DNA of 64,000 nt from Maricaulis sp965242785 (GCA_965242785.1 CBDETA010000004.1:496001-560000), one strand, 5' to 3'. Positions 43,089 through 51,574 are shown, counted from the stretch's first letter. Numbers and translations: made by a program. Notes: generated from the letters alone by a model not told the origin.

Positions 43089-44393
43089 ATGGCACAAAGC
43101 GCGCGGCCACGCCTCCTTGCCGTGACAGCCGGCGCCGGACTGGCTCTGGCGGCCTGTGCGTCCACACCTGCCCCGCCGCCCCCGCAACCGCTGCCCACGC
43201 CGGTCGAGGAACCGGTGGTCGAGCCTGATCCGGAACCGCAGACCCCGGAAGAGCCGGTCGAGACCGGGCTGATCCCGCCGCACATGGAAGGCCGGGACCT
43301 GGCACGGGTGGCGGTACTGCTGCCCTTCTCGGCCGAGAGCGCAGCGGCGCGAGCTGAGGCCCTGCGTCTGCTGCGTGCGGCCGAGCTGGCCCTGTTCGAG
43401 CGCGGCGGTGGCAATCTGCTGATGATCCCCAAGGACACGCAAGGCACGCCGGAAGGCGCGCGCTCGGCCGCGCTGGCCGCCGCTGAAGATGGTGCTGACC
43501 TCATCATCGGGCCGCTGTTCGGACCCGCCGTGGCCTCGGCCGCCCGTGTGGCCCGCCAGGCGAACATCCCGGTCATCGCCTTCACCACCGACACGACGGT
43601 GGCGGGCAATGGCGTCTATCTGATGAGTTTCCCGCCGGAGATCGAGGTTGCCCGCATCGTGGAATACGCTTCTCGCCGGGGCGTCGAGCGCTATGCCTAT
43701 CTGGGGCCGCAGGACCGCTATGGCATGGCGGTCTACAACGAGCTGCAGAACACCTCTGCCCTCACCGGCGGCTATGTCGCGGCGGAAAGCTTCTACACCG
43801 GCGATGTGGAAGCCATGTCGCGCGCCTCGGCCCGGCTGACCGCCGGCCAGTTCGAGGCGCTGACACCGGAAGAGGCGCTGGAACTGCGCCGGCAGGACTG
43901 GCTGCCCAGCGAGGATGCGCCCTTCCAGGCCGTGATCCTGCCGGAGGGCGGCACGCGCCTGCGGGCGCTGGGGCCGCTGCTGATCTCGCAGAATGTTGAC
44001 CCGCTGGTCGTGCGTTTTCTGGGCACCGGCCTGTGGAATGACCCGGACCTCCTGCGCGAGCCGGCCCTGCATGGCGGCTGGTTTGCCGCCCCCGACCAGG
44101 CCGCCCGGCAGCGCTTCGAGGCGGCCTTCAATGCCGAGTACGGCTCGGCCCCGTCACGTGTCGCCAGCCTCGCCTATGACGCCATGGCACTGGCGGCGCA
44201 TCTGGATGGCGGCGAGCTCGGCTTCAGCCGGGCCGCAATCGAGGACGCCCAGGGCTTCATGGGTGCGGACGGCCTGTTCCGCTTCCACAGCACGGGCATG
44301 ATCGAGCGGGGTCTGGCGGTCTATGAGCTGCGCTCGCGCGGTCTGCGGGAGCTTGAACCGGCGCCCCTGAGCTTCGAACCGGACGTCTTCTAG
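43089..44393 (+). CDS. lppC: LppC-family lipoprotein (LpoA-like, periplasmic-binding fold)
   Basis: Probable outer-membrane lipoprotein of 434 residues. A lipobox (LAAC, C23) follows the signal peptide when started at ATG 43089. An in-frame ATG at 43044 is possible and would share the CATG palindrome with the rsmI start. A proline/glutamate-rich tether (about 25-60) precedes a type I periplasmic-binding fold (ARVAVLLPFSAESAAARAEALRLLRAAELALFE, ADLIIGPLFGPAVASAARVARQANIPVIAF). Relatives such as LpoA activate penicillin-binding proteins. Its stop shares a CTAG with the convergent hemW stop. Confidence 0.88.
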   Translation: MAQSARPRLLAVTAGAGLALAACASTPAPPPPQPLPTPVEEPVVEPDPEPQTPEEPVETGLIPPHMEGRDLARVAVLLPFSAESAAARAEALRLLRAAELALFERGGGNLLMIPKDTQGTPEGARSAALAAAEDGADLIIGPLFGPAVASAARVARQANIPVIAFTTDTTVAGNGVYLMSFPPEIEVARIVEYASRRGVERYAYLGPQDRYGMAVYNELQNTSALTGGYVAAESFYTGDVEAMSRASARLTAGQFEALTPEEALELRRQDWLPSEDAPFQAVILPEGGTRLRALGPLLISQNVDPLVVRFLGTGLWNDPDLLREPALHGGWFAAPDQAARQRFEAAFNAEYGSAPSRVASLAYDAMALAAHLDGGELGFSRAAIEDAQGFMGADGLFRFHSTGMIERGLAVYELRSRGLRELEPAPLSFEPDVF

Positions 44394-45547
44394 ACACCGT
44401 CCGGAACCAGCTCACCGGACACGCCATCGGCCAGCAGCCGGCCCGGCGCGGTGAGCCGGACCCGGTCAGCTTCGGCCTCGACAAAGCCCTGGCGGACCAT
44501 CCGCTCCAGCCCGTCCGGATCGACATCCCCGCCGGTCGTGGCCCGCAGGTGCCCGCGATCCACACCTTCCGCCACACGCATGCCCATCAGAATGCGCTCG
44601 GCCAGCTCGTCATGCGCATCCAGCGCGGACTGGGTATGGCGCGGCGCGCTTTCGCTGTAGGCCTTGGGATGACGCCGGGCTTCGGTCGCGATCCGGCCAC
44701 CCTGGCTTGCCGAGCCCAGACGACCATGCGCACCGGGTCCGACGCCGATCCAGTCGCCACCGGCCCAGTAAAGCTGGTTGTGAACCGAGCGTGCTCCGGG
44801 CGAGCGGGCGTGGTTGGAGATCTCATAGGTCTCAAAACCCGCCGCCTCGCACACCGCCTGGGTGAGCTCATAGAGATCGGCGGAGAAGTCCGGATCGGCG
44901 GCGAGCACCTCGCCACGGGCAGTGCGCTTGCCGAAGGCCGTCGCCGCTTCGATGGTCAGCTGGTAGGGCGAGAGGTGTCCGGCACCCGTGGCGATGGCCC
45001 GGTTCAGCTCGGCTTCCCAGTGCCCGGCCGTCTGACCGGCGCGGGCATAGATCAGATCCAGCGAAACGGCCCGGAACTGCGCTTGGGCGGCCTCGATGGC
45101 CCGGCAGGCCAGATCGGCGTCATGATCCCGCCCCAGCGCCAACAATGCCTCGTCGTCAAAGCTCTGCACCCCCAGTGACAGGCGATTGATGCCGCAGGCG
45201 GCCAGGTCCGCAAAACCGGCCAGATCATTCGGATTGGCTTCCAGGCCGATCTCGGCGCCCGGTACAAAGCCGAACAGGCGGTCAGCCGCGCCGATCACGG
45301 CGGCAATCTGGTCCGGCCGCATCAGCGAAGGCGTGCCGCCACCGAAATGCAGGCTGACCAGGGGCCGGGCACCGGTGCGCTCGCGCCAGTGGGCCATGTC
45401 GTCCAGGATCGCCGCCAGCAGGACATCGCCTTCATCGCGCGGGCGATAGACGTTGAAGTCGCAATAGGGACAGATCCGGGCGCAATAGGGCCAGTGCACA
45501 TAAAGCCCCAGCGCATCACCCAGACCGGAGGCGGGCGGTCCGGTCAC
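44390..45547 (-). CDS. hemW: Radical SAM heme chaperone HemW (CPO homologue)
   Basis: A 385-residue radical SAM protein, with cluster ligands C22-x3-C26-x2-C29 in YCARICPYCDFN. LHFGGGTPSLM and the HemN_C-like C-terminal domain follow. The pattern is HemW rather than oxygen-independent coproporphyrinogen oxidase. HemW inserts heme into respiratory enzymes in other species. It starts with GTG (45545-45547), which overlaps the rdgB stop (GTGA). The rdgB-hemW pair is conserved in alphaproteobacteria. Confidence 0.95.
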   Translation of the reverse strand: MTGPPASGLGDALGLYVHWPYCARICPYCDFNVYRPRDEGDVLLAAILDDMAHWRERTGARPLVSLHFGGGTPSLMRPDQIAAVIGAADRLFGFVPGAEIGLEANPNDLAGFADLAACGINRLSLGVQSFDDEALLALGRDHDADLACRAIEAAQAQFRAVSLDLIYARAGQTAGHWEAELNRAIATGAGHLSPYQLTIEAATAFGKRTARGEVLAADPDFSADLYELTQAVCEAAGFETYEISNHARSPGARSVHNQLYWAGGDWIGVGPGAHGRLGSASQGGRIATEARRHPKAYSESAPRHTQSALDAHDELAERILMGMRVAEGVDRGHLRATTGGDVDPDGLERMVRQGFVEAEADRVRLTAPGRLLADGVSGELVPDGV

Positions 45548-46134
45548 CGGGGAAATTCCGCCTGCATCATCGCGTCCAGCGCCCGGCCACGATGGCTGAG
45601 CTGGCGTTTCTCCTCAGCTGACATCTCGGCGAAGACACGCTCATGGCCCTGGGGCCGAAAGATCGGATCATAGCCAAAGCCGCCATCGCCGCGCGGCGGC
45701 CAGACGATCTCACCCACCACTTCCCCGCGATAATGCGTCAGGCTGCCATCCGGACGCGCCAGGGCAATGACACAGACAAATCGCGCCGTGCGATCGGCGC
45801 TGTCTGCCAAGGCATCCTGCACCCGCTGCATCGCACGGCCGAAATCGTGTGGTTCACCGGCCCAGCGTGCCGAATAGATGCCCGGCGCGCCGTCCAGCGC
45901 GTCCACGGCCAGGCCCGAGTCATCCGCCAGGCAGACCAGGCCCGTCGCCTCGCAGGCCGCCTTCGCCTTGAGGGCGGCATTGCCTTCGAAGCTCGTTTCG
46001 GTCTCTTCCGGCTCGGGCAGATCGAGATCCGCAGCGCTCTTCAGGACGATTCCGAGTGGTGCCAGAATCTGCTGCAACTCTTTGATTTTGCCCGCGTTGT
46101 GGCTCGCCAACACCCAGGTGGACTCTGTGCTCAT
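45544..46134 (-). CDS. rdgB: Non-canonical purine NTP pyrophosphatase (dITP/XTP)
   Basis: Removes ITP, dITP and XTP from the nucleotide pool. The 196-residue Ham1/RdgB protein has WVLASHNAGKIKELQQIL, SFEGNAALKAKAACEATGLVCLADDSGLAVDALDGAPGIYSARWAG, and a C-terminal FGYDPIFRPQG-x-ERVFAEMSAEEKRQLSHRGRA. The start is ATG 46132-46134, with AGGAGG about 11 bases upstream; the open stretch beyond is A/T rich regulatory DNA. It is divergent from the small membrane-peptide gene at 46316. Confidence 0.97.
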   Translation of the reverse strand: MSTESTWVLASHNAGKIKELQQILAPLGIVLKSAADLDLPEPEETETSFEGNAALKAKAACEATGLVCLADDSGLAVDALDGAPGIYSARWAGEPHDFGRAMQRVQDALADSADRTARFVCVIALARPDGSLTHYRGEVVGEIVWPPRGDGGFGYDPIFRPQGHERVFAEMSAEEKRQLSHRGRALDAMMQAEFPR

Positions 46135-46167
46135 GGGCCCCTGGACCTCCTTGTTTTTATCGCCTTT

Positions 46168-46200
46168 CGAAAAATTCATATCGAAAAACGATATTTTTCG
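46168..46200. repeat. Nested inverted repeats (candidate operator)
   Basis: The outer arms CGAAAAAT (46168-46175) and ATTTTTCG (46193-46200) are perfect reverse complements. Inside them lies ATATCG-AAAAA-CGATAT (46178-46194). The stretch is strongly A/T-rich in an otherwise GC-rich genome. It sits in the divergent gap between rdgB and the DUF2975 cassette, which encodes an HTH regulator, so operator use is plausible but unproven. Confidence 0.5.
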
Positions 46201-46220
46201 CTTGCGCGTCCCGAACTTTC

Positions 46221-46236
46221 TGTTTATCGATAAACA
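46221..46236. promoter_or_regulatory. 16-bp perfect palindrome, candidate operator of the HTH/DUF2975 cassette
   Basis: TGTTTATCGATAAACA is its own reverse complement over all 16 bases. It shares an ATCGAT/CGATA core with the nested repeats 27 bases to the left and lies 80 bases before the 38-codon gene. The cassette's small HTH protein is the natural candidate binder. The evidence is sequence symmetry and position only. Confidence 0.5.
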
Positions 46237-46315
46237 ACAAGGACGGGACACATCGTCCGGCTCACGAAGACAGACAACGGTAATTGGTCAGATACAAGAG
46301 AAAGGAAACAGTGAA

Positions 46316-46432
46316 ATGGTCAGGTCCGAAAAATCCGGCATCCGCGTGTTCGCATCGATTGCGATCAACATGATGCTGCTGGTTTCGGTGGCGGCCGGCG
46401 CGTTCTACGCGATTGCCCCGGTTGCTGCATGA
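46316..46432 (+). CDS. 38-residue single-helix membrane peptide
   Basis: A short open frame starting at ATG 46316 with an AAAGGA element about 9 bases upstream. It has a basic N-terminus (MVRSEKSGIR) followed by one strongly hydrophobic stretch (about 11-38, VFASIAINMMLLVSVAAGAF). The peptide is plausible as a small inner-membrane protein or an uncleaved signal. It opens the cassette with the DUF2975 protein and HTH regulator and lies directly behind the palindromes. I recognise no family; translation is inferred from the ribosome site and composition. Confidence 0.45.
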   Translation: MVRSEKSGIRVFASIAINMMLLVSVAAGAFYAIAPVAA

Positions 46433-46507
46433 TTGCTAAGGACGGGTGAGGCCTGACGGTCAGGTAGGCGACCGCAGGCCTCATTCGCGAAACGGGAAGG
46501 GGCGGGC

Positions 46508-47056
46508 ATGAAGACAATGGGCCAAGGCTCACTAGCCTCCATCATCAAGGTGGTGCTCGACATCGTCTGGTATATCGCCTGGGCGCTGCTCGCCTTTGCG
46601 GCTCTGGTCATCTTTGCGGCCGGTGCCACGCTGATCATGGATTTCCTCGGCTATTCGCCGGGCCCCGTTTCGGAATTGCTGAACGGCATACGTGCCCATG
46701 GCTGGATATTCCCGATCCTGGTGGCGGAAATCATCGCCTTCATGATCGTGATCGACCGCCTGCGCCGGATCTTCTCGACGCTGATCGCGGGCGACCCCTT
46801 CGTGCCGGAAAACGCCGGACACCTGCGGGTCATCGCCCTGGCGATCGCGGGCTATCAGGTGTTGCGTCACGTGACGCAGGGCGCTGTGGCCATGCTGCTG
46901 ACCATCCTGGACGAGCCGGTCCTGGGCGGTCTGGAACTGACGGCGACGGCGAATATCGATCTCGGCGCCTGGTTTGCAGTGGCAGCCCTGCTGGTACTCG
47001 CGGAAGTCTTCCGCGAAGGTGCGAAAATGCGCCAAGAACAAAAACTGACGATTTAG
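46508..47056 (+). CDS. DUF2975-type four-helix membrane protein
   Basis: A 182-residue integral membrane protein with four helices (about 15-45, 62-82, 118-138 and 155-172) and the loop IVIDRLRRIFSTLIAGDPFVPENAGHLRVIALAIAGYQ, which is typical of DUF2975 proteins. Members are regularly paired with a short HTH protein, as here (13 bases downstream). The role of the pair is unknown; a membrane sensor or anti-regulator is an inference. Confidence 0.85.
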   Translation: MKTMGQGSLASIIKVVLDIVWYIAWALLAFAALVIFAAGATLIMDFLGYSPGPVSELLNGIRAHGWIFPILVAEIIAFMIVIDRLRRIFSTLIAGDPFVPENAGHLRVIALAIAGYQVLRHVTQGAVAMLLTILDEPVLGGLELTATANIDLGAWFAVAALLVLAEVFREGAKMRQEQKLTI

Positions 47057-47069
47057 GGGGACGCACACC

Positions 47070-47306
47070 ATGCCAATTCGCGTCACCCTCGACCGAATGC
47101 TCCTCGAGCGCCGCATGTCGCTGACCGAACTCTGCGACCGTGTCGGCATCACCATGGCCAACCTGTCCATCCTCAAGACAGGCAAGGCCAAGGCCGTGCG
47201 CTTCTCCACCCTGGAGGCACTGTGCCGGGAACTGGGCTGCCAGCCTGGCGACCTGCTGAGTTTTGATGATGAGGACGATGACGAGGACCGCGACGCCGCC
47301 GAATAG
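47070..47306 (+). CDS. Small YozG-type HTH transcriptional regulator
   Basis: A 78-residue Cro/CI-type HTH protein (RVTLDRMLLERRMSLTELCDRVGITMANLSILKTGKAKAVRFSTLEALCRELGCQPGDLL). It ends in an acidic tail (DDEDDDEDRD). GGGGG lies 10 bases upstream of the ATG. The length and the ILKTGKAKAVRFSTL segment match the small regulators that accompany DUF2975 membrane proteins. The palindromes at 46168-46236 are its best candidate targets, which would give autoregulation. The terminator at 47373 closes the unit. Confidence 0.88.
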   Translation: MPIRVTLDRMLLERRMSLTELCDRVGITMANLSILKTGKAKAVRFSTLEALCRELGCQPGDLLSFDDEDDDEDRDAAE

Positions 47307-47372
47307 GCGCGAACGGGTCTCGGAGCAGAAATCCGGCCGGCTCAACACCGGACGGGTCAGACGGCGGGGGCG

Positions 47373-47420
47373 GGCCTGCATGGTCGCCCCTTCCCAAGAG
47401 TAGCCATGCGGGCCGTTTTT
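47373..47420 (+). terminator. Intrinsic terminator after the DUF2975/HTH cassette
   Basis: GGCCTGCATGG (47373-47383) pairs with CCATGCGGGCC (47404-47414) over 11 positions, with one G-U pair and a 20-base loop. One G and five T residues follow (47416-47420). The gap 47307-47557 otherwise contains no gene that I can support. Confidence 0.7.
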
Positions 47421-47557
47421 CAGCCCCCCAGCGCGCTCCCGCCGTCTGTCTTATCGCCGCCAGCATAGGGCGGCCGAAGCCCCGCGCAAGACCCGGCGGT
47501 TGCCGACACAGCCTAAACTATGCGACACTCAGAGCTTACGTCTTTTTGATTGTGTAC

Positions 47558-48754
47558 ATGCCCGGGTCCTGCATGAGTTTCGCCGTTTTGATCGCCAGCC
47601 TGGCATTCTCTTTCCAGACAAATTTATCCCGGTCACCGCAAGACGATGCGTTGACGCCGGCCGGGGAACCTGGCTGTTCCACTGAAGAGCATGCCTTCTG
47701 TCAGCATCCCGGCCGGATATCACTTGAAGAGGCACAAGCCCAGTTAGACGACACCCATCACACATTCTGGATCGGTGAAGATGGCCTCTTCCATGTAGCC
47801 GCCCGCCGGAACTCCGATTGGGTGCGCATGTGCTGCGCGCTTCAGGCTGACATGGAACCGCTGGGCGAAAACATCTGGGCGACCAGTTTCGAGCTGACCC
47901 GTCCGGACGAGGCGTTCATCGATGTCTGGCCAGCACCGCTGGATGAAGCCACCCGCATGGGCTGGCACAGCCGCCCGGTGTACCGGGGATCGCGAGCCCC
48001 CATGGCAGTCGCCCGTGCCGAGGTTCCCGAAGCACGGCTCATCAGCATCCTGGTGCCCGCCGGCACGCTTGACCATGAACGTCCGGTCTTCGTCTACCTG
48101 CCCGAACCGGACGAAAGCCGAGTCGACTGGCCGGTCATCTACATGGCAGATGGCGGCAATGCCATGGATTATGGCCCGATCGCAGAAGCGCTTGCGCGCA
48201 CCTGCCAGGCGCAGCCCGTAATACTCGTCGGCATCGGAAACCAGATACCCGGCGAGGGCCAGAATGGTTCGGACCTACGGGCCGCAGACTATCTGTGGGG
48301 TCGGAACCCGGACCGTTTCGCGGCGCATGAGCGCTTCCTGCTGGAGGACGTCATCCCTCTGGCAGAAGGCAGCTTTGGCGCGTCATCGGAGGCCGGCCGG
48401 CGCATGCTGTCCGGAAGCTCCAACGGTGCCGGCTGGGCCGTCGCAATGGGTCTGCGGCACCCTGATCTTTTCGGCAGCGTTGCGGCGGCGTCCTTCGGCT
48501 GGCCGGACGCCCTGGAGGCCGCCGAAGACATGCCTGCCGGGGTCAACTTCTTCATCAGCGCGGGCATCTATGAACCTCGCATTCAAACGAGAAGCTTGGA
48601 AGCAGCGGACCGGATCCGCACGGCGGGCGGCCAGGCGCAGTTCATCGGCTATGTGACCGGCCACTCTCCGCTCGCCTTCTACCAGCTGTTTGCCCACGCC
48701 CTGCGGACACACTTCCCCGCCGAGGCCGACTGCACGCCCCGCCCGCTTGATTGA
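47558..48754 (+). CDS. Putative exported esterase (enterochelin-esterase/EstD fold)
   Basis: An alpha/beta hydrolase of 398 residues if it starts at ATG 47558; ATG 47573 is equally possible. Neither has a good Shine-Dalgarno element. A short hydrophobic leader (SFAVLIASLAFSF) suggests export. Residues 85-160 resemble the N-terminal beta domain of Fes/IroD-like esterases. The hydrolase domain has IYMADGGNAMDYG, the nucleophile elbow GSSNG (Ser about 288) and GHSPLAFY with the likely catalytic His. The substrate is unknown; no siderophore genes are near. Confidence 0.82.
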   Translation: MPGSCMSFAVLIASLAFSFQTNLSRSPQDDALTPAGEPGCSTEEHAFCQHPGRISLEEAQAQLDDTHHTFWIGEDGLFHVAARRNSDWVRMCCALQADMEPLGENIWATSFELTRPDEAFIDVWPAPLDEATRMGWHSRPVYRGSRAPMAVARAEVPEARLISILVPAGTLDHERPVFVYLPEPDESRVDWPVIYMADGGNAMDYGPIAEALARTCQAQPVILVGIGNQIPGEGQNGSDLRAADYLWGRNPDRFAAHERFLLEDVIPLAEGSFGASSEAGRRMLSGSSNGAGWAVAMGLRHPDLFGSVAAASFGWPDALEAAEDMPAGVNFFISAGIYEPRIQTRSLEAADRIRTAGGQAQFIGYVTGHSPLAFYQLFAHALRTHFPAEADCTPRPLD

Positions 48755-48771
48755 CCTTGCGTGAAGCCGGG

Positions 48772-48787
48772 GCCGGGCCGGCCCGGC
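48772..48787. repeat. 16-bp GC palindrome between convergent genes
   Basis: GCCGGGCCGGCCCGGC is perfectly self-complementary and lies in the 42-base gap between the esterase stop and the rph stop. It could fold as a very stable hairpin in either transcript but has no adjacent T run. A role as a U-less terminator or a 3'-end stabiliser is inferred. Confidence 0.4.
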
Positions 48788-48796
48788 TCGCGCGGA

Positions 48797-49513
48797 CTAC
48801 CGGCCCAGCGCTTTCAGCTGCATCGCGCAAAGGTCCGCGACACCGGCCTTGGCTAGCGAGAACAACTCCGTGAAATCGCTCTCCGGGATCGGACGGTCTT
48901 CCGCCGTCGCCTGGATTTCGACGATAGCGCCTTTGTCCGTCAGCACAAAATTCGCATCGGCCTCGGCGCGCCGGTCTTCCTCGTATTCCAGGTCGAGCCG
49001 CGTCTCGCCGTCGATGACGCCGCAGGAGATCGCAGCGAGCTGGCCATAGACCGGGCATTCCTTCAACAGGCCTTCCTCGACGAGATAGGCCGTGGCCTGT
49101 TTCAGGGCCACCCAGGCGCCGGTGATCGCCGCCGTGCGGGTGCCACCATCGGCCTGCAGCACATCACAGTCGATCGTGATCTGGCGCTCGCCCAGGGCCT
49201 TCAGGTCGATCACGGCGCGCAGGGAGCGGCCGATCAGGCGCTGGATTTCCTGGGTCCGGCCGGATTGCTTTCCGGCAGCCGCCTCGCGGCGCCCGCGCGT
49301 GTGGGTGGCGCGCGGCAGCATGCCGTATTCCGCCGTCACCCAGCCCTTGCCGCCACCGCGCAGCCAGGGCGGAATATTGTCCTCGACCGAAGCCGCGCAC
49401 AAAACATGCGTGCCGCCAAACTTCACCAGGCAGGAGCCCTCGGCGTACAGCGAGGCACCGGCCTCCAGGCTCACATCCCGCATGGCATCGCGCGCGCGTC
49501 CGTTCGGTCTCAT
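48797..49513 (-). CDS. rph: Ribonuclease PH
   Basis: Phosphorolytic exoribonuclease for tRNA 3'-end trimming. It has 238 residues from ATG 49511-49513, the standard length. GGAGA lies about 8 bases upstream; an earlier in-frame start 7 codons up is possible. Signatures are EGSCLVKFGGTHVLCAASVED, MLPRATHTRGRREAAAGKQSGRTQEIQRLIGRSLRA and DVLQADGGTRTAAITGA. It is divergent from hrcA across 265 bases. The rph/hrcA divergence is conserved in alphaproteobacteria. Confidence 0.98.
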   Translation of the reverse strand: MRPNGRARDAMRDVSLEAGASLYAEGSCLVKFGGTHVLCAASVEDNIPPWLRGGGKGWVTAEYGMLPRATHTRGRREAAAGKQSGRTQEIQRLIGRSLRAVIDLKALGERQITIDCDVLQADGGTRTAAITGAWVALKQATAYLVEEGLLKECPVYGQLAAISCGVIDGETRLDLEYEEDRRAEADANFVLTDKGAIVEIQATAEDRPIPESDFTELFSLAKAGVADLCAMQLKALGR

Positions 49514-49778
49514 ATTCGTCTCTCCAACTGACATCCGGAGAAGGCTGGTAGACGGATGCGGCTGCGGCTTCAAGCACACGCCTGCCAAGATGCGCACTGA
49601 AACCGGGTGGAGCCAGACGAACCCGGATCGAACCCGCAGGGTTCGCAAGCGCGACCGCGCGTCGGCCGGTCAGGCCGCCCCATCGGAGGCGTCCGCGAAA
49701 CGGACTGCCGTGAGATCGGAGAAATGCTGGAGGCAAAGGGAATTGAACCTTTTGGCGGGCGCGACTAATTCAGTGGCC

Positions 49779-50855
49779 ATGACCTCGTTGCCGCACGCCT
49801 CCGCGCTGGCCGCCCTGGATGACCGCATGCGCACGATCTTCCGCGAGATCGTGGAAGCCTATCTGCGCTCGGGCGAACCGGTCGGCTCGCGCACCCTGTC
49901 ACAGACCGGCAATCTCACCCTGTCGCCGGCCTCGATCCGCAATACCATGTCAGACTTGGCGCATCTGGGGCTGCTGACCGCGCCGCATTCCAGCGCCGGA
50001 CGCATGCCCACCCATGCCGGCCTGCGCCTTTTCGTCGACGGTCTCCTGCAAGTCGGGGAGCTGTCGAGTGATGAGCGCAAGGCGATTGAGGGCAAGGTCG
50101 CCCGCTCCGGCCGCACGACACAGGATCTTCTGACCGAGGCCTCCACCCTGCTCAGCGGCCTGGCCGGCGGCGCCGGACTGGTCGTCACGCCCAAACGCGA
50201 AGCGCCGCTGCGCCATGTCGAATTCGTGCCGATCTCCTCACAGGAAGTTCTGGGCATCCTGGTGTTCGAGGACGGCTCGGTGGAAAATCGCCTGATGCGG
50301 ACACCGGACGGCATGCTGCCGGCGACGCTGGTAGAAGCCGGAAACTATCTGTCCGCCCGTCTGAAAGGCCGCAATATCCATGAGGCGCGCAAGGCCATCG
50401 CCCAGGAAATCGCCGAACGCCGGGCGCAGCTGGATGCGGCTGCCGAGGCCCTGGTTCAGCAGGGTCTGGCCGACTGGACCGGGCGCAAGGATGACCGCTC
50501 GCTGATCGTGCGCGGCCAGGCGCGCCTGCTGGAAAGCGTGGACGCCGCCGGCGATCTGGAGCGCATCCGCATGCTGTTCGAGGACATCGAGCGCAAGGAG
50601 GAGCTGATCACGCTGCTGGACAAGGCCCGTGACGGCGAGGGCGTGCGCCTCTTCATCGGGGCAGAGAATCCCTTGTTCAGTCTGTCGGGTTCCAGTGTGA
50701 TCGTGGCTCCCTATATGAACGCCGAACAGGAGATCATCGGGGCGCTGGGTGTAATTGGCCCCACCCGTTTGAACTATGCGCGTGTTATTCCCCTGGTCGA
50801 CTACACCGCCCGTGTCGTCGGCCAGATCCTGGACGGCACGCGAAGCCGAGACTGA
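49779..50855 (+). CDS. hrcA: Heat-inducible transcription repressor HrcA
   Basis: Repressor that binds CIRCE elements, usually upstream of groESL. The protein has 358 residues from ATG 49779-49781 (MTSLPHASALAALDDRMRTIFREIVEAYL). The winged helix is seen in GEPVGSRTLSQ and LSPASIRNTMSDLAHLGLL, followed by SAGRMPTHAGLRLFVDGLL and the GAF-like C-terminal domain. Weak promoter-like boxes lie just upstream (TTGAAC 49743-49748, CTAATTC 49765-49771). No CIRCE element is visible here or before dnaK, so its target is probably elsewhere. Confidence 0.96.
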   Translation: MTSLPHASALAALDDRMRTIFREIVEAYLRSGEPVGSRTLSQTGNLTLSPASIRNTMSDLAHLGLLTAPHSSAGRMPTHAGLRLFVDGLLQVGELSSDERKAIEGKVARSGRTTQDLLTEASTLLSGLAGGAGLVVTPKREAPLRHVEFVPISSQEVLGILVFEDGSVENRLMRTPDGMLPATLVEAGNYLSARLKGRNIHEARKAIAQEIAERRAQLDAAAEALVQQGLADWTGRKDDRSLIVRGQARLLESVDAAGDLERIRMLFEDIERKEELITLLDKARDGEGVRLFIGAENPLFSLSGSSVIVAPYMNAEQEIIGALGVIGPTRLNYARVIPLVDYTARVVGQILDGTRSRD

Positions 50856-50867
50856 TGTGAAAGAGCC

Positions 50868-51503
50868 ATGAGCGATACCGAGAACACCAAGCCGCAAAAT
50901 TCCGAAGACGACATCCCGGCCGCTGCCGACACTGCGCCGCAGGACGAGGCTGCCGAGCCGACACCGGAAGACGTGATCGCCCAGCTGACGGCCGAGATCG
51001 ATACGCTGCGCGATGACCGGCTGCGCGCGCTTGCCGATGCGCAGAACACCCGCCGCCGCGCCGAAAAGGAAGTCGCCGACGCACGCGCCTATTCCGTGTC
51101 CAGCTTTGCCAAGGACATGCTGGACGTGGCCGACAACCTCTCGCGCGCCATCGCAGCAGTGGATGAGAGCCAGCTGGAAGGCGCCTCGGACGCGGTGAAG
51201 ACCCTGATCGAAGGCGTGGCCATGACCGAGAAGGCGCTGGTCTCCAAGATGGAACGTCACGGCGTGAAAAAGGTCGATCCGGCGCCAGGCGATGCCTTTG
51301 ACCCGCACCGCCACCAGGCCGTGGCCCAGATTCCGTCCGAGCACCCTGCCGGCCGGATCGCCACAGTGATGCAAACGGGTTTCGTCATCGGGGATCGCAC
51401 CCTGCGCGCCGCCATGGTGGCTGTCTCTGCCGGCCAGCCTGCGGGCAGCAGTGATGCCGGGCCGTCCGGCGAGGCCGGCGGCAATGTCGATCTGAAGGCT
51501 TGA
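50868..51503 (+). CDS. grpE: Nucleotide exchange factor GrpE
   Basis: Co-chaperone that releases ADP from DnaK. The 211-residue protein has an acidic disordered N-terminus (about 1-45), a long coiled helix (about 45-95, IAQLTAEIDTLRDDRLRALADAQNTRRRAEKEV) and the beta-wing domain (about 150-195, GDAFDPHRHQAV, VMQTGFVIGDRTLRAAMVAVS). It follows hrcA by 12 bases, probably in one transcript, ended by the terminator at 51544. Confidence 0.98.
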   Translation: MSDTENTKPQNSEDDIPAAADTAPQDEAAEPTPEDVIAQLTAEIDTLRDDRLRALADAQNTRRRAEKEVADARAYSVSSFAKDMLDVADNLSRAIAAVDESQLEGASDAVKTLIEGVAMTEKALVSKMERHGVKKVDPAPGDAFDPHRHQAVAQIPSEHPAGRIATVMQTGFVIGDRTLRAAMVAVSAGQPAGSSDAGPSGEAGGNVDLKA

Positions 51504-51543
51504 GGCCTCCACTCGCCACGGCGAACGGCCTCCGTCATTATAG

Positions 51544-51574
51544 TGGCCCAGCCCTTCGGCTGGGCCATTTCATT
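51544..51574 (+). terminator. Intrinsic terminator after hrcA-grpE
   Basis: TGGCCCAGCC (51544-51553) pairs perfectly with GGCTGGGCCA (51558-51567) around a CTTC loop. TTTCATTT follows at 51568-51575. The 10-bp stem with a T-rich tail is a good Rho-independent terminator. It lies just ahead of the next gene at 51592, whose ribosome site comes right after. Confidence 0.8.

Noticed and set aside
46863..46878. Perfect 16-bp palindrome TGCGTCACGTGACGCA as a second parS site
   Set aside because: It shares the CACGTG core but differs from the ParB consensus at four outer positions and lies inside the DUF2975 coding sequence, where GC-rich codons can produce it by chance.
49514..49778. CIRCE element in the rph/hrcA gap
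   Set aside because: No TTAGCACTC-N9-GAGTGCTAA or close variant is visible; only weak promoter-like boxes near 49743-49771.
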